This document shows positions 22,199 to 32,279 of a stretch of 64,000 nucleotides of DNA, piece by piece (the first letter of the stretch is position 1; every line of letters begins with the position of its first letter). A program made the position numbers and the translations under genes. Origin of the DNA: Stomoxys calcitrans. Lineage: Eukaryota; Arthropoda; Insecta; Diptera; Muscidae. The stretch covers positions 122,922,458 through 122,986,457 of the forward strand of contig NC_081552.1 of the NCBI RefSeq assembly GCF_963082655.1. The letters are read 5' to 3'. Under the pieces are notes generated by a model. The model worked only from the letters and a program-made list of their open reading frames with translations. It made no database searches and had not been told where the DNA came from.

Positions 22199-23096
22199 AA
22201 ACAAGTTCGGCCGGGCCGAATCTTATATACCCTCCACCATGGATTGCATTTGTCGAGTTCTCTTCCCGGCATCTCTTCTCAGACAAAAAAGGATATAAGA
22301 AAAGTATATAAGAAGAGCGATATCAATATATGGTCCGCTTTGGACCACAATTAAATTAAATGTTGGAGACCTGTGTAAAATGGCAGCCAATTCGAATAAG
22401 AATTGCGCCCTTTGGGGGCTCAAGAAATAAAATAGAGAGATCGATTTATATGGGATCTGTATCGGGCTATAGACCGATTCAGTCATAAATAAACACGTAG
22501 GTTGATGGTCATGAGAGAATCCGTCGTACAAAATTTCAGGCAAATCGGATAATAATTGGGACCTCTAGAGGCTCAAGAAGTCAAGTGCCCAGATCTGTTT
22601 ATATGACAGCTATATTAGGTTATGAACCGATTTGAAAAATACTTGGAAAAATTCATTGCAATCGGATAAGAATTGCGCCCTCTAGAGGCTCAAGAAGGCA
22701 AGACCCAAGATCGGTTTATATGGCAGCTATATCAGGTTATGGACCGATTTGAACCATACTTGGCACAATTGTTGTACATTATAACAAAACATGTAGTGCA
22801 AAATTTTATTCCAATCGGATAAGAATTGCGCACGCTAGAGGCTCAAGAAATCAAGACGAAAGATCGGTTTATATGGCAGCTATATCAAAACATGGACCGC
22901 GGCTAGCTTTACTCCTTCGGAAGTTAGCGTGCTTTCGACAGACAGACGGACGGACGGACGGACATGGCTAGATCGACATAAAATGTCACGACGATCTATA
23001 TACTTTATGGGGTCTCAGACGAATATTTCGAGTAGTTACAAACAGAATGACGAAATTAGTATACCCCCATCCTATGGTGGAGGGCATAATAAAAGG
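22199..23096 (-). repeat. Family A element, inverted, internally shortened
   Basis: Starts with ACAAGTTCGGCCGGGCCGAA (the usual AAAGCGTGCTA is missing) and ends with the complement of the head near 23090. It has about three monomers. With the next feature it forms an inverted pair with 3' ends facing outward. Confidence 0.8.
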
Positions 23097-23119
23097 TATT
23101 TGAGACTAGGCGACGAATA

Positions 23120-23945
23120 TAATACATAGCAGAGCAATCTAGTCATGTCCGTCCGTCCGTCTGTCTGTCGAAAGCACGCTAATTTCCGAATGAGTAAAGC
23201 TAGCCGCTTGAAATTTTGCGCAAATACTTCTTATTAGTGTAGGTCGGTTGGTATTGTAAATGGGCCATATCGGTCTATGTTTTGATATAGCTGCCATATA
23301 AACCGATCTTGGGTCTTGACTTCTTGAGCCTCTAGAGTGCGCAATTCTTATCCGATTGGAATGAAATTTTTCAAGACGTGTTTTGTTATGATATCCAACA
23401 ATTGTGCCAAGTATGGTTCAAATTGGTTCATAACCTGATATAGCTGTCATATAAACAGATCTGGGGACTTGACTTCTTGAGCTTCTAGAAAGCGCAATTC
23501 CTGTCCGATTTGTCAATAACCTGATATAGCTGCCATATAAACTGATCTGAGATTTTGAGTTTTTGAGTCTCTAGAGGTAGCAATTATTATCCGAAATTTT
23601 GTACGACGGATTCTCTCATGACCATCAGTATACGTGTTTATTATGGTCTGAATCGGTCTATAACCCGATACAGCTCCCATATAAATCGATCTCTCTATTT
23701 TACGTCTTGAGCCCCCAAAGGGCGCAATTCTTATTCGAATTGGCTGACATTTTACACAGGTCTCCAACATGTAATTTAATTGTGGTCCAAACCGGACCAT
23801 ATCTTGATATCGCTCTAATAGCAGAGCAATTCTTTTCTTATATCCTTTTTTGCCTAAGAAGAGATGAGAAGATCGACAAATGCGATCCATGGTGGAGGGT
23901 ATGTAAGATTCGGCCCGGCCGAACATAGCACGCTTTTACTTGTTT
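23120..23945 (+). repeat. Family A element, 5' truncated
   Basis: Starts inside the GTCC microsatellite region, holds three to four 153-bp monomers, and ends with a normal tail (CGGCCCGGCCGAACATAGCA, then TTTTACTTGTT). Confidence 0.8.
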
Positions 23946-24367
23946 TATAATTATTTTATAATTACAATTTATAGTTGTATTTCAAATGAGTGTGAGTATT
24001 TTTCATTGTATGTATGGCTTACATTAAAGTTGTTACGTTAACTTTAAATTAGTTTAAGAAATTTATATTAATTAATTTTGAGGTTTTCGATAAGTAAATT
24101 TTTCATACAAAAGTAAAATATTTCTTAATGACGTAAATATCTTTTAAAAATTCTCCGCGCCTTTGGCCGTATTGGCCAATATTCTATTTATTGAGAGAGT
24201 CTTTTAATTGTTGTAGTGCTTGCATTGCAATTCGTAACATTTTGTGTGATTGATTCATACTCTGTTGTCGTGTTCCTTCCGTCATCCTTCTTTGAAGTTA
24301 TCGCCTCTGTAAGTTCCCTTTTTTATCCAGATTGCTGCCTTTCATCGCGCCGTTTTTCCTCTGCTAG
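23946..24367. other. AT-rich unique spacer
   Basis: No gene or repeat recognised. It is the left flank of a family B element whose head starts at 24371. Confidence 0.5.
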
Positions 24368-24385
24368 CCGTTTTTATACCCACCA
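24368..24385 (+). repeat. 18-bp target site duplication, left copy
   Basis: CCGTTTTTATACCCACCA here is repeated exactly at 29298-29315, flanking the retrotransposon. The duplicated target is the head of a family B element. Confidence 0.9.
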
Positions 24386-24422
24386 GAAGTTAATACACTC
24401 AGTTTAAGAGACATACGCGTTT

Positions 24423-24896
24423 TTGCACGGCACCATTAAATTGAAGTTTATTACCTGTTCCCGGCCTGGCTTGAACCCAACAAAGAAACACCACAACCAC
24501 GGCTGCTTCGGAAGCTCTGGAGCATGGAATGTTGAGGATGCATTGACTGGTTTGGCTGATTTCCTTGTTATAATTTCAACAAAAATCTTGAGAATCGGCG
24601 AAAAAAAGTTTATTTTATTGGAAGAAAATTGGAAAAGTCTCTCTCACGCTGTTAACCGGAAGATTTTTTTTGCACTTTCACCACTCTGTAACACAACAAA
24701 AACAGCTGGTACGCCTGACAGATTTTATGTGGTATGTTCAGTAGGTCTACAAGTAATGCATGCAAAATACAACTGTATAATCCGAGACTTGTCACATAAC
24801 GTAGAAACGATTGTAGGACTAATCGCACAACTAATCATCCGAGTCCACATCTGTAGTACAATTGAGTCATTCGAACCAATTATTATTGCGCCTTAA
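24423..24896 (+). other. Open frame in the 5' leader of the retrotransposon
   Basis: A 157-residue open frame ending 53 bp before ORF1. No domain or family recognised, and composition is ordinary. It may simply be a stop-free leader, or an additional upstream ORF. The element is otherwise a standard two-ORF retrotransposon. Confidence 0.3.
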
Positions 24897-24949
24897 AGTA
24901 TACTTCATATTATAAAAATCTAAAGCTACAGGATAAATAATCACTAGAT

Positions 24950-25786
24950 ATGCCTAACACACCTGTTGCAAGCACATCCCAACAAACAAAGCGTAAGATA
25001 GGCGAAACATCACCAGAAAATAATAACATGGCAAAGAAACCTGTTGGTAGTATGGAGGTCAGTGAACTTATGGAAATTATGAAATTCACTATGAATAATA
25101 TACTTGAAGAGAAAATTAAGAATCTGCCCACCAAACAAGATATGGAAGATGTTAAAGCCGGTATATCATTTGCAACTTCTGAAATTGCCAATCTGAAGAC
25201 TGAAAATATTCAGTTAAAACAGGAAGTGGAATTGCTCAAGAACAAACTGGAAGAAAGCGACAGGAATGTGGCATGGTTGGAGCATCAAATACAAAACACA
25301 AAGCTTGTCTTTAAAAATATTTCAAAAGATAAGCCTGCTCTGAATATAGTCAAACAGATATGTAATGACATGCTAAACATCAACCCCCCTATAGCTTCGG
25401 CAAGAACCCTTTATGAACGAAACGGATTGCAAACTGTAATAGCCGAGTTCCCAAATGAAAATGCAGTAGTTGAGGTTCTGAAAAATACTAAAGCTTTAGC
25501 AGGGTCTGCAATCTCAATTGAAAGAGATCTGAACCCTAGAAGGCAGAGAAACAAGATAGCTATGCTGCTCATAAGAAAGTCAATTCTCGAAGAATCAAGA
25601 AAACATAAAATCGTAGTTAGAGATGATAAATTAAACATCAATAACAAGTGGTTCTATTGGAACAGCGAAAGAAAATTAATGTGTGGGCGAGAAGAGGGGG
25701 AGTCCGTATTAAAAGAATTATATGGGAATGAACTGACAACAGCATTCTACAATAATATTTTTGAAAAAATTGCGTCAAAAAACTAG
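24950..25786 (+). CDS. ORF1 protein of the full-length non-LTR element
   Basis: 278 residues, expected to bind element RNA and form ribonucleoprotein. Residues about 1-35 are Ser/Thr/Gln-rich. About 35-110 is a strongly heptad-like Lys/Glu/Leu region (for example LKTENIQLKQEVELLKNKLE) that should trimerise as a coiled coil. About 110-240 is a compact region with a V-x-F-x-N-I-x-K-D start and ERDLNPRRQRNKI, resembling the RRM/CTD arrangement of L1-type and FP-like ORF1 proteins. No zinc knuckles. ORF2 starts 44 bp downstream, so reinitiation is plausible. Confidence 0.7.
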   Translation: MPNTPVASTSQQTKRKIGETSPENNNMAKKPVGSMEVSELMEIMKFTMNNILEEKIKNLPTKQDMEDVKAGISFATSEIANLKTENIQLKQEVELLKNKLEESDRNVAWLEHQIQNTKLVFKNISKDKPALNIVKQICNDMLNINPPIASARTLYERNGLQTVIAEFPNENAVVEVLKNTKALAGSAISIERDLNPRRQRNKIAMLLIRKSILEESRKHKIVVRDDKLNINNKWFYWNSERKLMCGREEGESVLKELYGNELTTAFYNNIFEKIASKN

Positions 25787-25830
25787 ATGATCTCCAAGGG
25801 AGACAAAGCTCAAAGAAAAAACAAAATAAT

Positions 25831-28800
25831 ATGGAAATTAAAATTATATCGTACAATGTAAACGGAGTATCAAATAAATATTTGTTCCCTAATTTTTTTA
25901 ACTATCTAAAGGAGTTTGAAATCATTATCCTCATAGAAACACATATCACAGCACAAAAAAGATCTCAAACCGAAAAATACTTCCCCGAGTATGAAATATA
26001 TTGGGTAGATGCCATAAAAATAAATAGATTTGGTCGTGCTATCGGCGGAGTATTCGTAGGAGTGAAAAAATCTTTAAATAAAGCAGGCATAAAGCATACA
26101 TTTATTCTTAATCAGACACTCTGTGGATTACAGATTATAACAGAAAATTTTCAACTGTTGATAGTTCCACTCTATATAAGGGGCTCAGACTGGATACGAG
26201 AGTTTGCCCTAGCAAAATTGTTCATGGAAGAAATGAAATGCGAAAACCTTATAGTGCTAGGTGATATAAACGTTAGAATAGGCGAATCACAACAAGGCAT
26301 TGTTGATCTATATAGAGATTCGTTCCACGCATGTACTGGGCCGAGAAAGTCTAAAGATAAAGAATTAAATACGAATGGACGAAGGTATATCGACTACTGC
26401 AATGAACATAACCTGGTAATTCTAAATGGCCAAACATTAGGAGATGAGGACGGTAATTTTACATATTTGAGCAACACCGGAACCTCAGTAAATGATATAT
26501 GCTCAGTATCCATAAACATGCTTCAATATGTGGAAAGCTTCAAGGTGGTAGACAAAATCTGGTCAGATCATTTGCCAATAACTCTTAACCTAAAGCTAAA
26601 CAACACAGTAGTCCCACAAAATAGGCTCAATTTACTACCGAAGCTGCATTGGAAAGATAGTCATAAATTGCAATACCAGGAAAACCTCACCGCTAATCTG
26701 AGCTTACAATTAATGTCCAACAATATAACATGTCTCAAGCACATGACAAATACAATTGTTGCATCGGCAGTTCAGCAAAACAAAGCGCAGCAGTACGTAC
26801 CACAGAAAAAGTGGTTTAATGATAGATGCTACTGGGCAAGAAGGAAAACATTTGAAATCTTATCGAAATTTCGGAAATCATCGTCGGAAACAGATAGACA
26901 GGCATATTTGAGCGCAAAAAAAAAATATAAGGACATTTGCGAAGTATCTAAAAGAATGTACTACGCCAATATCTCTGAGAAACTAAATAATACATCGAAT
27001 GCAAAAGAATGGTGGAGTTTAGTAAGAGAGTTAAATGGCCAGGACTTTCGTATCAGTCATACTTTATCCGCAGAGATACTTAGAACCCATTTTATGGAAC
27101 TGCTCAGGCAGGAACAATCGTCTTTGAGAGTTCATTACGCACCTGCACTGATCGTAAACGACATTCTAGATAAAGACATAACATTAGAGGAAATTAAGTA
27201 TACCCTTGCCAAAACAAAACCGAACAAGGCGCCAGGTGAAGACCGAATTCCCTATGAATTCTATTCAAATGCTACTGATGAATTCCTGACCCAGCTTGCA
27301 GCAATTTTCAACAAGATCTACACCGAGGGCAAAATTGAGGAAGAATTTCAGAAAACAGTTATATTCCCTATTCATAAAAAAGGCAGACTCGATGATGCAT
27401 CGAATTATAGAGGTATATCCTTTATGAATTCCGTGGCTAAAATATTCATGGGTGTACTAAATGATAGACTGGGACAATGGGTTGAAGAAAACAATATATT
27501 GGTTGAATTCCAGGCAGGTTTTCGAAAAAACTATTCTACGGTGGACAATATATATAATTTAGCTTCGATGGTCAATATCAAGCTGGCGGAAAAGAAGAAG
27601 GTTTACGCGTTTTTTGTAGATTTTCGAGCGGCATTTGACAAAATTTCACGAAACTTACTTTTCTACAAATTAAATCAGATTGGCATCTCTTTCAAATTTA
27701 TAAAGATGATAGAAGCTGTCTATCAAAACACTCAGTCAGCAGTGTGGACTGGAGAAGAGCTGTCTGGTTATTTTGATACAGAATCTGGTGTAAAACAAGG
27801 GTGCTTACTATCGCCATTATTATTTTCTCTTTATATAAACGACTTAAGCGATGCACTGGAAGGAGGTGTAGATATAGAAGGCATAAACATAAAAACCCTG
27901 CTGTATGCTGACGACATAGTAATTTTAGCGGAGGATTCAACTACCCTGCAACAAATGATAGCAAACTTGGAAGAATTTTGTAAAAAATGGAGCTTAATAG
28001 TCAACACTGAGAAGTCTAAAATCATGGTATTCCGAAACGGGGGAAGACTATCACAGCAGGATAAATGGTTCTTCCATGCAGAACCATTAGAAGTGGTATC
28101 AGAATATAAGTACTTAGGGGTGGTACTAACGCCCAAAATGAAGTTCTTGAAGCATATTCAGTCCCGGACAACACAAGCTAAAAGTGCTATAAAAGCAACA
28201 TGGAAAAACTTCTTAAAGAAAGACGAAATATCCCTGCAAGATAAATGGAACTTGTACATGGCGGTTTGCAGATCGGTACAGTCGTATGCAGCGCAGGTCT
28301 GGGGCTATGAATATTTTGAAGAAGTTGACCAATTGCAGCGTTTTTTCTTAAAAACTGTTCTTAATTTGCCAGACTCTACACCAAATTATGCTCTCTATAT
28401 GGAAACAGACTTACAAGAAAGTCATTTATACACACTGGGACTGCATTTGAAGTATATATCTAGTACGTTGTACAGATATAAAAGGGATAGACTGCCGCAT
28501 AAACTTACACTTATAATGGTCCAGAAACAAATATTTTGGGTGAAAGCTTTAAACGACATTCTAAATGAGCTGGATATGCAACCATTGGTTGGAAATATAA
28601 CGCAAGGTGAATGGAACAGTATGACTAATTCCATCATAGATTCACTATCGCAAGCTAACAAGCAAAGATTGCTGCAGAAAGCTTTACAAAGCAGGTCACG
28701 GTTTTATAAAAACCTGGATTTCACAAGAGGGTGTTTGTACCTAAATGGCGAATATAAAGTTAAGGACATTACGTGGATATTTAAAGCACGGGTCGATTTG

Positions 28801-29076
28801 ATATACCTCAATGCTAATCAAAGAGGCTTAAATTTGGTTGACAACGATTTGTGCACGCTATGCAATTTGAGGGAGAGAGAGACAATATACCATTTTCTTG
28901 CCGTATGTCCCATACTAAGAAGCCAACGCATGCTTTTCTTTCACAGGCCGACGCTGACAGAACCTGAATTAATTAGCATCTTAGATGGAAGAGAGGTAGC
29001 AGACTGGGATAATCTTATAAAATATACCAAAAATGCCTTACAATACCGAAAGCTAATATTAACCGAGTACGCCTAA
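25831..29076 (+). CDS. ORF2 polyprotein: endonuclease, reverse transcriptase, C-terminal zinc motif
   Basis: 1081 residues. The endonuclease domain starts at the N-terminus (SYNVNG at 7-12, ETH near 36, GDIN near 144, WSDHLP near 243). Reverse transcriptase spans about 465-760: KAPGEDRIP near 470, NYRGISF near 525, FRAAFDK near 600, GVKQGCLLSPLLFS near 655, and the catalytic YADD near 691. A C-terminal C-x2-C-x9-H-x4-C motif lies near 1008-1026 (CTLC, then HFLAVCP). No RNase H. The C-terminal motif and QGC variant recall L2/Crack/I-group elements, but the clade is unresolved. The first Met is favoured because it starts directly at the endonuclease domain. Confidence 0.85.
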   Translation: MEIKIISYNVNGVSNKYLFPNFFNYLKEFEIIILIETHITAQKRSQTEKYFPEYEIYWVDAIKINRFGRAIGGVFVGVKKSLNKAGIKHTFILNQTLCGLQIITENFQLLIVPLYIRGSDWIREFALAKLFMEEMKCENLIVLGDINVRIGESQQGIVDLYRDSFHACTGPRKSKDKELNTNGRRYIDYCNEHNLVILNGQTLGDEDGNFTYLSNTGTSVNDICSVSINMLQYVESFKVVDKIWSDHLPITLNLKLNNTVVPQNRLNLLPKLHWKDSHKLQYQENLTANLSLQLMSNNITCLKHMTNTIVASAVQQNKAQQYVPQKKWFNDRCYWARRKTFEILSKFRKSSSETDRQAYLSAKKKYKDICEVSKRMYYANISEKLNNTSNAKEWWSLVRELNGQDFRISHTLSAEILRTHFMELLRQEQSSLRVHYAPALIVNDILDKDITLEEIKYTLAKTKPNKAPGEDRIPYEFYSNATDEFLTQLAAIFNKIYTEGKIEEEFQKTVIFPIHKKGRLDDASNYRGISFMNSVAKIFMGVLNDRLGQWVEENNILVEFQAGFRKNYSTVDNIYNLASMVNIKLAEKKKVYAFFVDFRAAFDKISRNLLFYKLNQIGISFKFIKMIEAVYQNTQSAVWTGEELSGYFDTESGVKQGCLLSPLLFSLYINDLSDALEGGVDIEGINIKTLLYADDIVILAEDSTTLQQMIANLEEFCKKWSLIVNTEKSKIMVFRNGGRLSQQDKWFFHAEPLEVVSEYKYLGVVLTPKMKFLKHIQSRTTQAKSAIKATWKNFLKKDEISLQDKWNLYMAVCRSVQSYAAQVWGYEYFEEVDQLQRFFLKTVLNLPDSTPNYALYMETDLQESHLYTLGLHLKYISSTLYRYKRDRLPHKLTLIMVQKQIFWVKALNDILNELDMQPLVGNITQGEWNSMTNSIIDSLSQANKQRLLQKALQSRSRFYKNLDFTRGCLYLNGEYKVKDITWIFKARVDLIYLNANQRGLNLVDNDLCTLCNLRERETIYHFLAVCPILRSQRMLFFHRPTLTEPELISILDGREVADWDNLIKYTKNALQYRKLILTEYA

Positions 29077-29297
29077 TACTATTAAGCATAGACTAAAATG
29101 TCCCTTAAACACAGCTTTGAAAATGTTTCTTTAAATCCGGCTGACGACTTGAAGTCATAGCCGTAAATCTTTATTTTGATGGATTAACTCTGAAATACGC
29201 TAATATATTGCTTTTATTTTATTTTAAGTTTATTTAGACATTATTGTATTGAAAAAGAAAATAATGAAAATAAAGATTACTACTACTACTACTACTA

Positions 29298-29315
29298 CCG
29301 TTTTTATACCCACCA
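29298..29315 (+). repeat. 18-bp target site duplication, right copy
   Basis: Exact repeat of 24368-24385. Confidence 0.9.
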
Positions 29316-31988
29316 CCCAAGGATGGGGTATATTCATTTTGTCATTCCGTTTGCAACACATCGAAATGTCCATTTCCGACCCTATAAAGTATATATATTC
29401 TTGATCAGCGTAAAAATCTAAGTCGATCTAGGTTGAAATCACGCTACAGTCTTAAAAAAATAGACATATTGAGCTGAAACTTTGCACAGTTTCTTTTTTG
29501 TCCATAAGCAGGTTAATTTCGAAATTGGGCCATATCGGACTATATCTTGATATAGCCCCCATATAGACCGATCCGCCGATTTAGGGTCTTTGGTCAATAA
29601 AAGCCACATTTATTATTCGATTTTACTGAAATTTGGGACAGTGTTTGTGCTAGGCCTTCTGACATCATTCCTCAATTTGGCCCTGATCGGTTCAGATTTG
29701 GATATAGCTGCCATATAGACCGATCCTCCGATTTAGGGACTTAGGCCCATAAAAGCCACATTTATTATCCGATATTTCTGAAATTTGAGACAGTGGGTTG
29801 TGTTAGGCCCTTCGACATCGTCCGTCAATTTGGCCCAGATCGGTCCAGATTTGGATTTAGCTGCCATATAGACCGATCCTCCGATTTAGGGGTTTAGGCC
29901 CATAAAAGCCACATTTATTATCCGATTTTGCTGAAATTTGGGATAGTGAGTTGTATTTGGCCTTTCGACATCTTTCGTCAATTTGGCTCAGATCGGTCCA
30001 GATTTGGATATAGCTGCCATATTGACCGATCCTCCGATTTAGGGTTTTAGTCCCATAAAAGCAACATTTATAATCTGATTTAGCTGAAATTTGGAACAGT
30101 AAGTTGTGTTAGGCCCTTCAACATCCTTCGCCAATTTGGCTCAGATTGGTCCAGATTTGGATATAGCTGCCATATAGACCGATCCTCTGATTTAGGGTCT
30201 TAGGCCCATAAAAGCTACATTTATTATCTGATTTTGCTGAAATTTGGGACAGTGAGTTGTGTTTGGCCCTTCGACATCCTTCGCCAATTTGGCTCAGATC
30301 GGTCCAGATTTGGATATAGCTGCCATATATACCGATCCTCCGATTTAGGGTCTTAGGCCCATAAAAGCCACATTTATTATCTGATTTTGCTGAAATTCGG
30401 GACAGTGAGTTATGTTAGTCCCTTCGACATCCTTCATCAATTTGGTTTAGATCGGTCCAGATTTGGATATAGCTGCCATATAAACCAATCCTCCGATTTA
30501 GGGTCTTAGGCCCATAAAAGGCGCATTTTTTGTCCGATGTCGCCGAAATTTGGGACAGTGAGTTAAGTTAAGCGCCTTGACATATTTCTGCATGATCGCA
30601 CAGATCGGTGCTGATTTGAATATAGCCGCCATATAGACCGATCTCTCGGTTTAAGGTTTTGTGGGCCATAAAAAACGCATTTATCGGTCCAGATTTGGAT
30701 ATAGCTGCCATATAGACCGATCCTCCGATTTAGGGGTTTAGGCCCATAAAAGCCACATTTATTATCCGATTTTGCTGAAATTTGGGATAGTGAGTTGTGT
30801 TTGGCCTTTCGACATCTTTCGTCAATTTGGCTCAGATCGGTCCAGATTTGGATATAGCTGACATATTGACCGATCCTCCGATTTAGGGTTTTAGTCCCAT
30901 AAAAGCAACATTTTTAATCTGATTTAGCTGAAATTTGGAACAGTAAGTTGTGTTAGGCCCTGCAACATCCTTCGCCAATTTGGCTCAGATTGGTCCAGAT
31001 TTGGATATAGCTGCCATATAGGCCGATCCTCTGATTTAGGGTCTTAGGCCCAAAAAAGCTACATTTATTATCTGATTTTGCTGAAATTTGGGACAGTGAG
31101 TTGTGTTTGGCCCTTCGACATCCTTCGCCAATTTGGCTCAGATCGGTCCAGATTTGGATATAGCTGCCATATATACCGATCCTCCGATTTAGGGTCTTAG
31201 GCCCATAAAAGCCACATTTATTATCTGATTTTGCTGAAATTCGGGACAGTGAGTTATGTTAGTCCCTTCGACATCCTTCATCAATTTGGTTTAGATCGGT
31301 CCAGATTTGGATATAGCTGCCATATAAACCAATCCTCCGATTTAGGGTCTTAGGCCCATAAAAGGGGCATTTTTTGTCCGATGTCGCCGAAATTTGGGAC
31401 AGTCAGTTAAGTTAAGCGCCTTGACATATTTCTGCATGATCGCACAGATCGGTGCTGATTTGAATATAGCCGCCATATAGACCGATCTCTCGGTTTAAGG
31501 TTTTGTGGGCCATAAAAAACGCATTTATTGTCCGATGTTGCCGAAATTTGGGACAAAAAGTTAAGTTAAGCCCCTCCTCATATCTGCAATTTGGTCTAGA
31601 TCGATCAAGATTTGCATATAGCTGCCATATAGACCGATCTCTCGATTTAAAGTCTTGGCCCTATAAAAGGTGCATTTTTTCCGATTTCACTGAAATTTGA
31701 CATACTGACTTATGTTATGCTTTTCGATATCCGTGTCGTGTATAGTTCAGATCGGTTTATTTTTAGATATAACTACTAAAAGAAACCAATATTTTGTAAT
31801 ATACAATTGAACAATGACTGTTACTTATTAGTATTTGGTCCAAATCGGAACATATAGTGATATAGCTGCTATAATGCTTAAGGTATGAATTTTGCACCGG
31901 TTTTTGACGAAAAATGGTTTACATATATACCCGAGGTGGTAGGTATCCAAAGTTCGGCCCGGCCGAACTTAACGCCTTTTTACTTGTT
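29301..31988 (+). repeat. Family B element, expanded, split by the retrotransposon
   Basis: The head (TTTTTATACCCACCACCC) is intact, the GTCY microsatellite is missing, and then about fifteen 153-bp-type monomers follow before the normal tail (TTCGGCCCGGCCGAAC, TTTTTACTTGTT). The extra length comes from an 844-bp internal tandem duplication (29839-30682 and 30683-31526). Non-coding. Confidence 0.85.
29839..31526 (+). repeat. 844-bp direct tandem duplication inside family B
   Basis: ATCGGTCCAGATTTGGAT starts at 29839 and again at 30683. The text then runs parallel for 844 bp with only scattered single-base differences, ending with GGGCCATAAAAAACGCATTT in both copies. Confidence 0.85.
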
Positions 31989-32279
31989 TATTATCATTAC
32001 GCCTTTGGTCAATTTGGCTTAAAGAAACTTTTTCCCTTGGAGATATTGTAGATGAAGGAGTGTATGTTGATTGTCTCCACATTGTTTACAGGCATCTTCA
32101 GAATTGCACTAATCGGTTCTGTGTAACCTAGCAAGGCAATTCACACAAGATCCCAAACGACGGGAAGTGTTCGCACACAAGACACATGTGAAGCTGTGGG
32201 TTTATAGGTGCCCTGTGGAAAGAGATAAATTAAAAATAGACGATTGCGGTTTTTTGTCAAGCATTAATAATTATACTTT
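31989..32279. other. Spacer next to BEL/Pao relic
   Basis: Could include 3' UTR or LTR remains of the adjacent element, but no paired LTR was found. Confidence 0.4.

Larger units (their letters stand above)
24386..29297 (+). mobile_element. Full-length non-LTR retrotransposon with 18-bp target duplication
   Basis: 4912 bp bounded by an exact 18-bp duplication. It carries a 5' UTR, ORF1 (24950-25786), ORF2 (25831-29076) and a 3' UTR ending in a TAC/ACT trinucleotide run (29276-29297). Both ORFs are open and the duplication has no mismatch, so the insertion is recent. It split the family B element, whose remainder continues at 29301. Confidence 0.9.

Noticed and set aside
31989..32279. LTR of the BEL/Pao relic
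   Set aside because: No matching second LTR or primer-binding site could be found.
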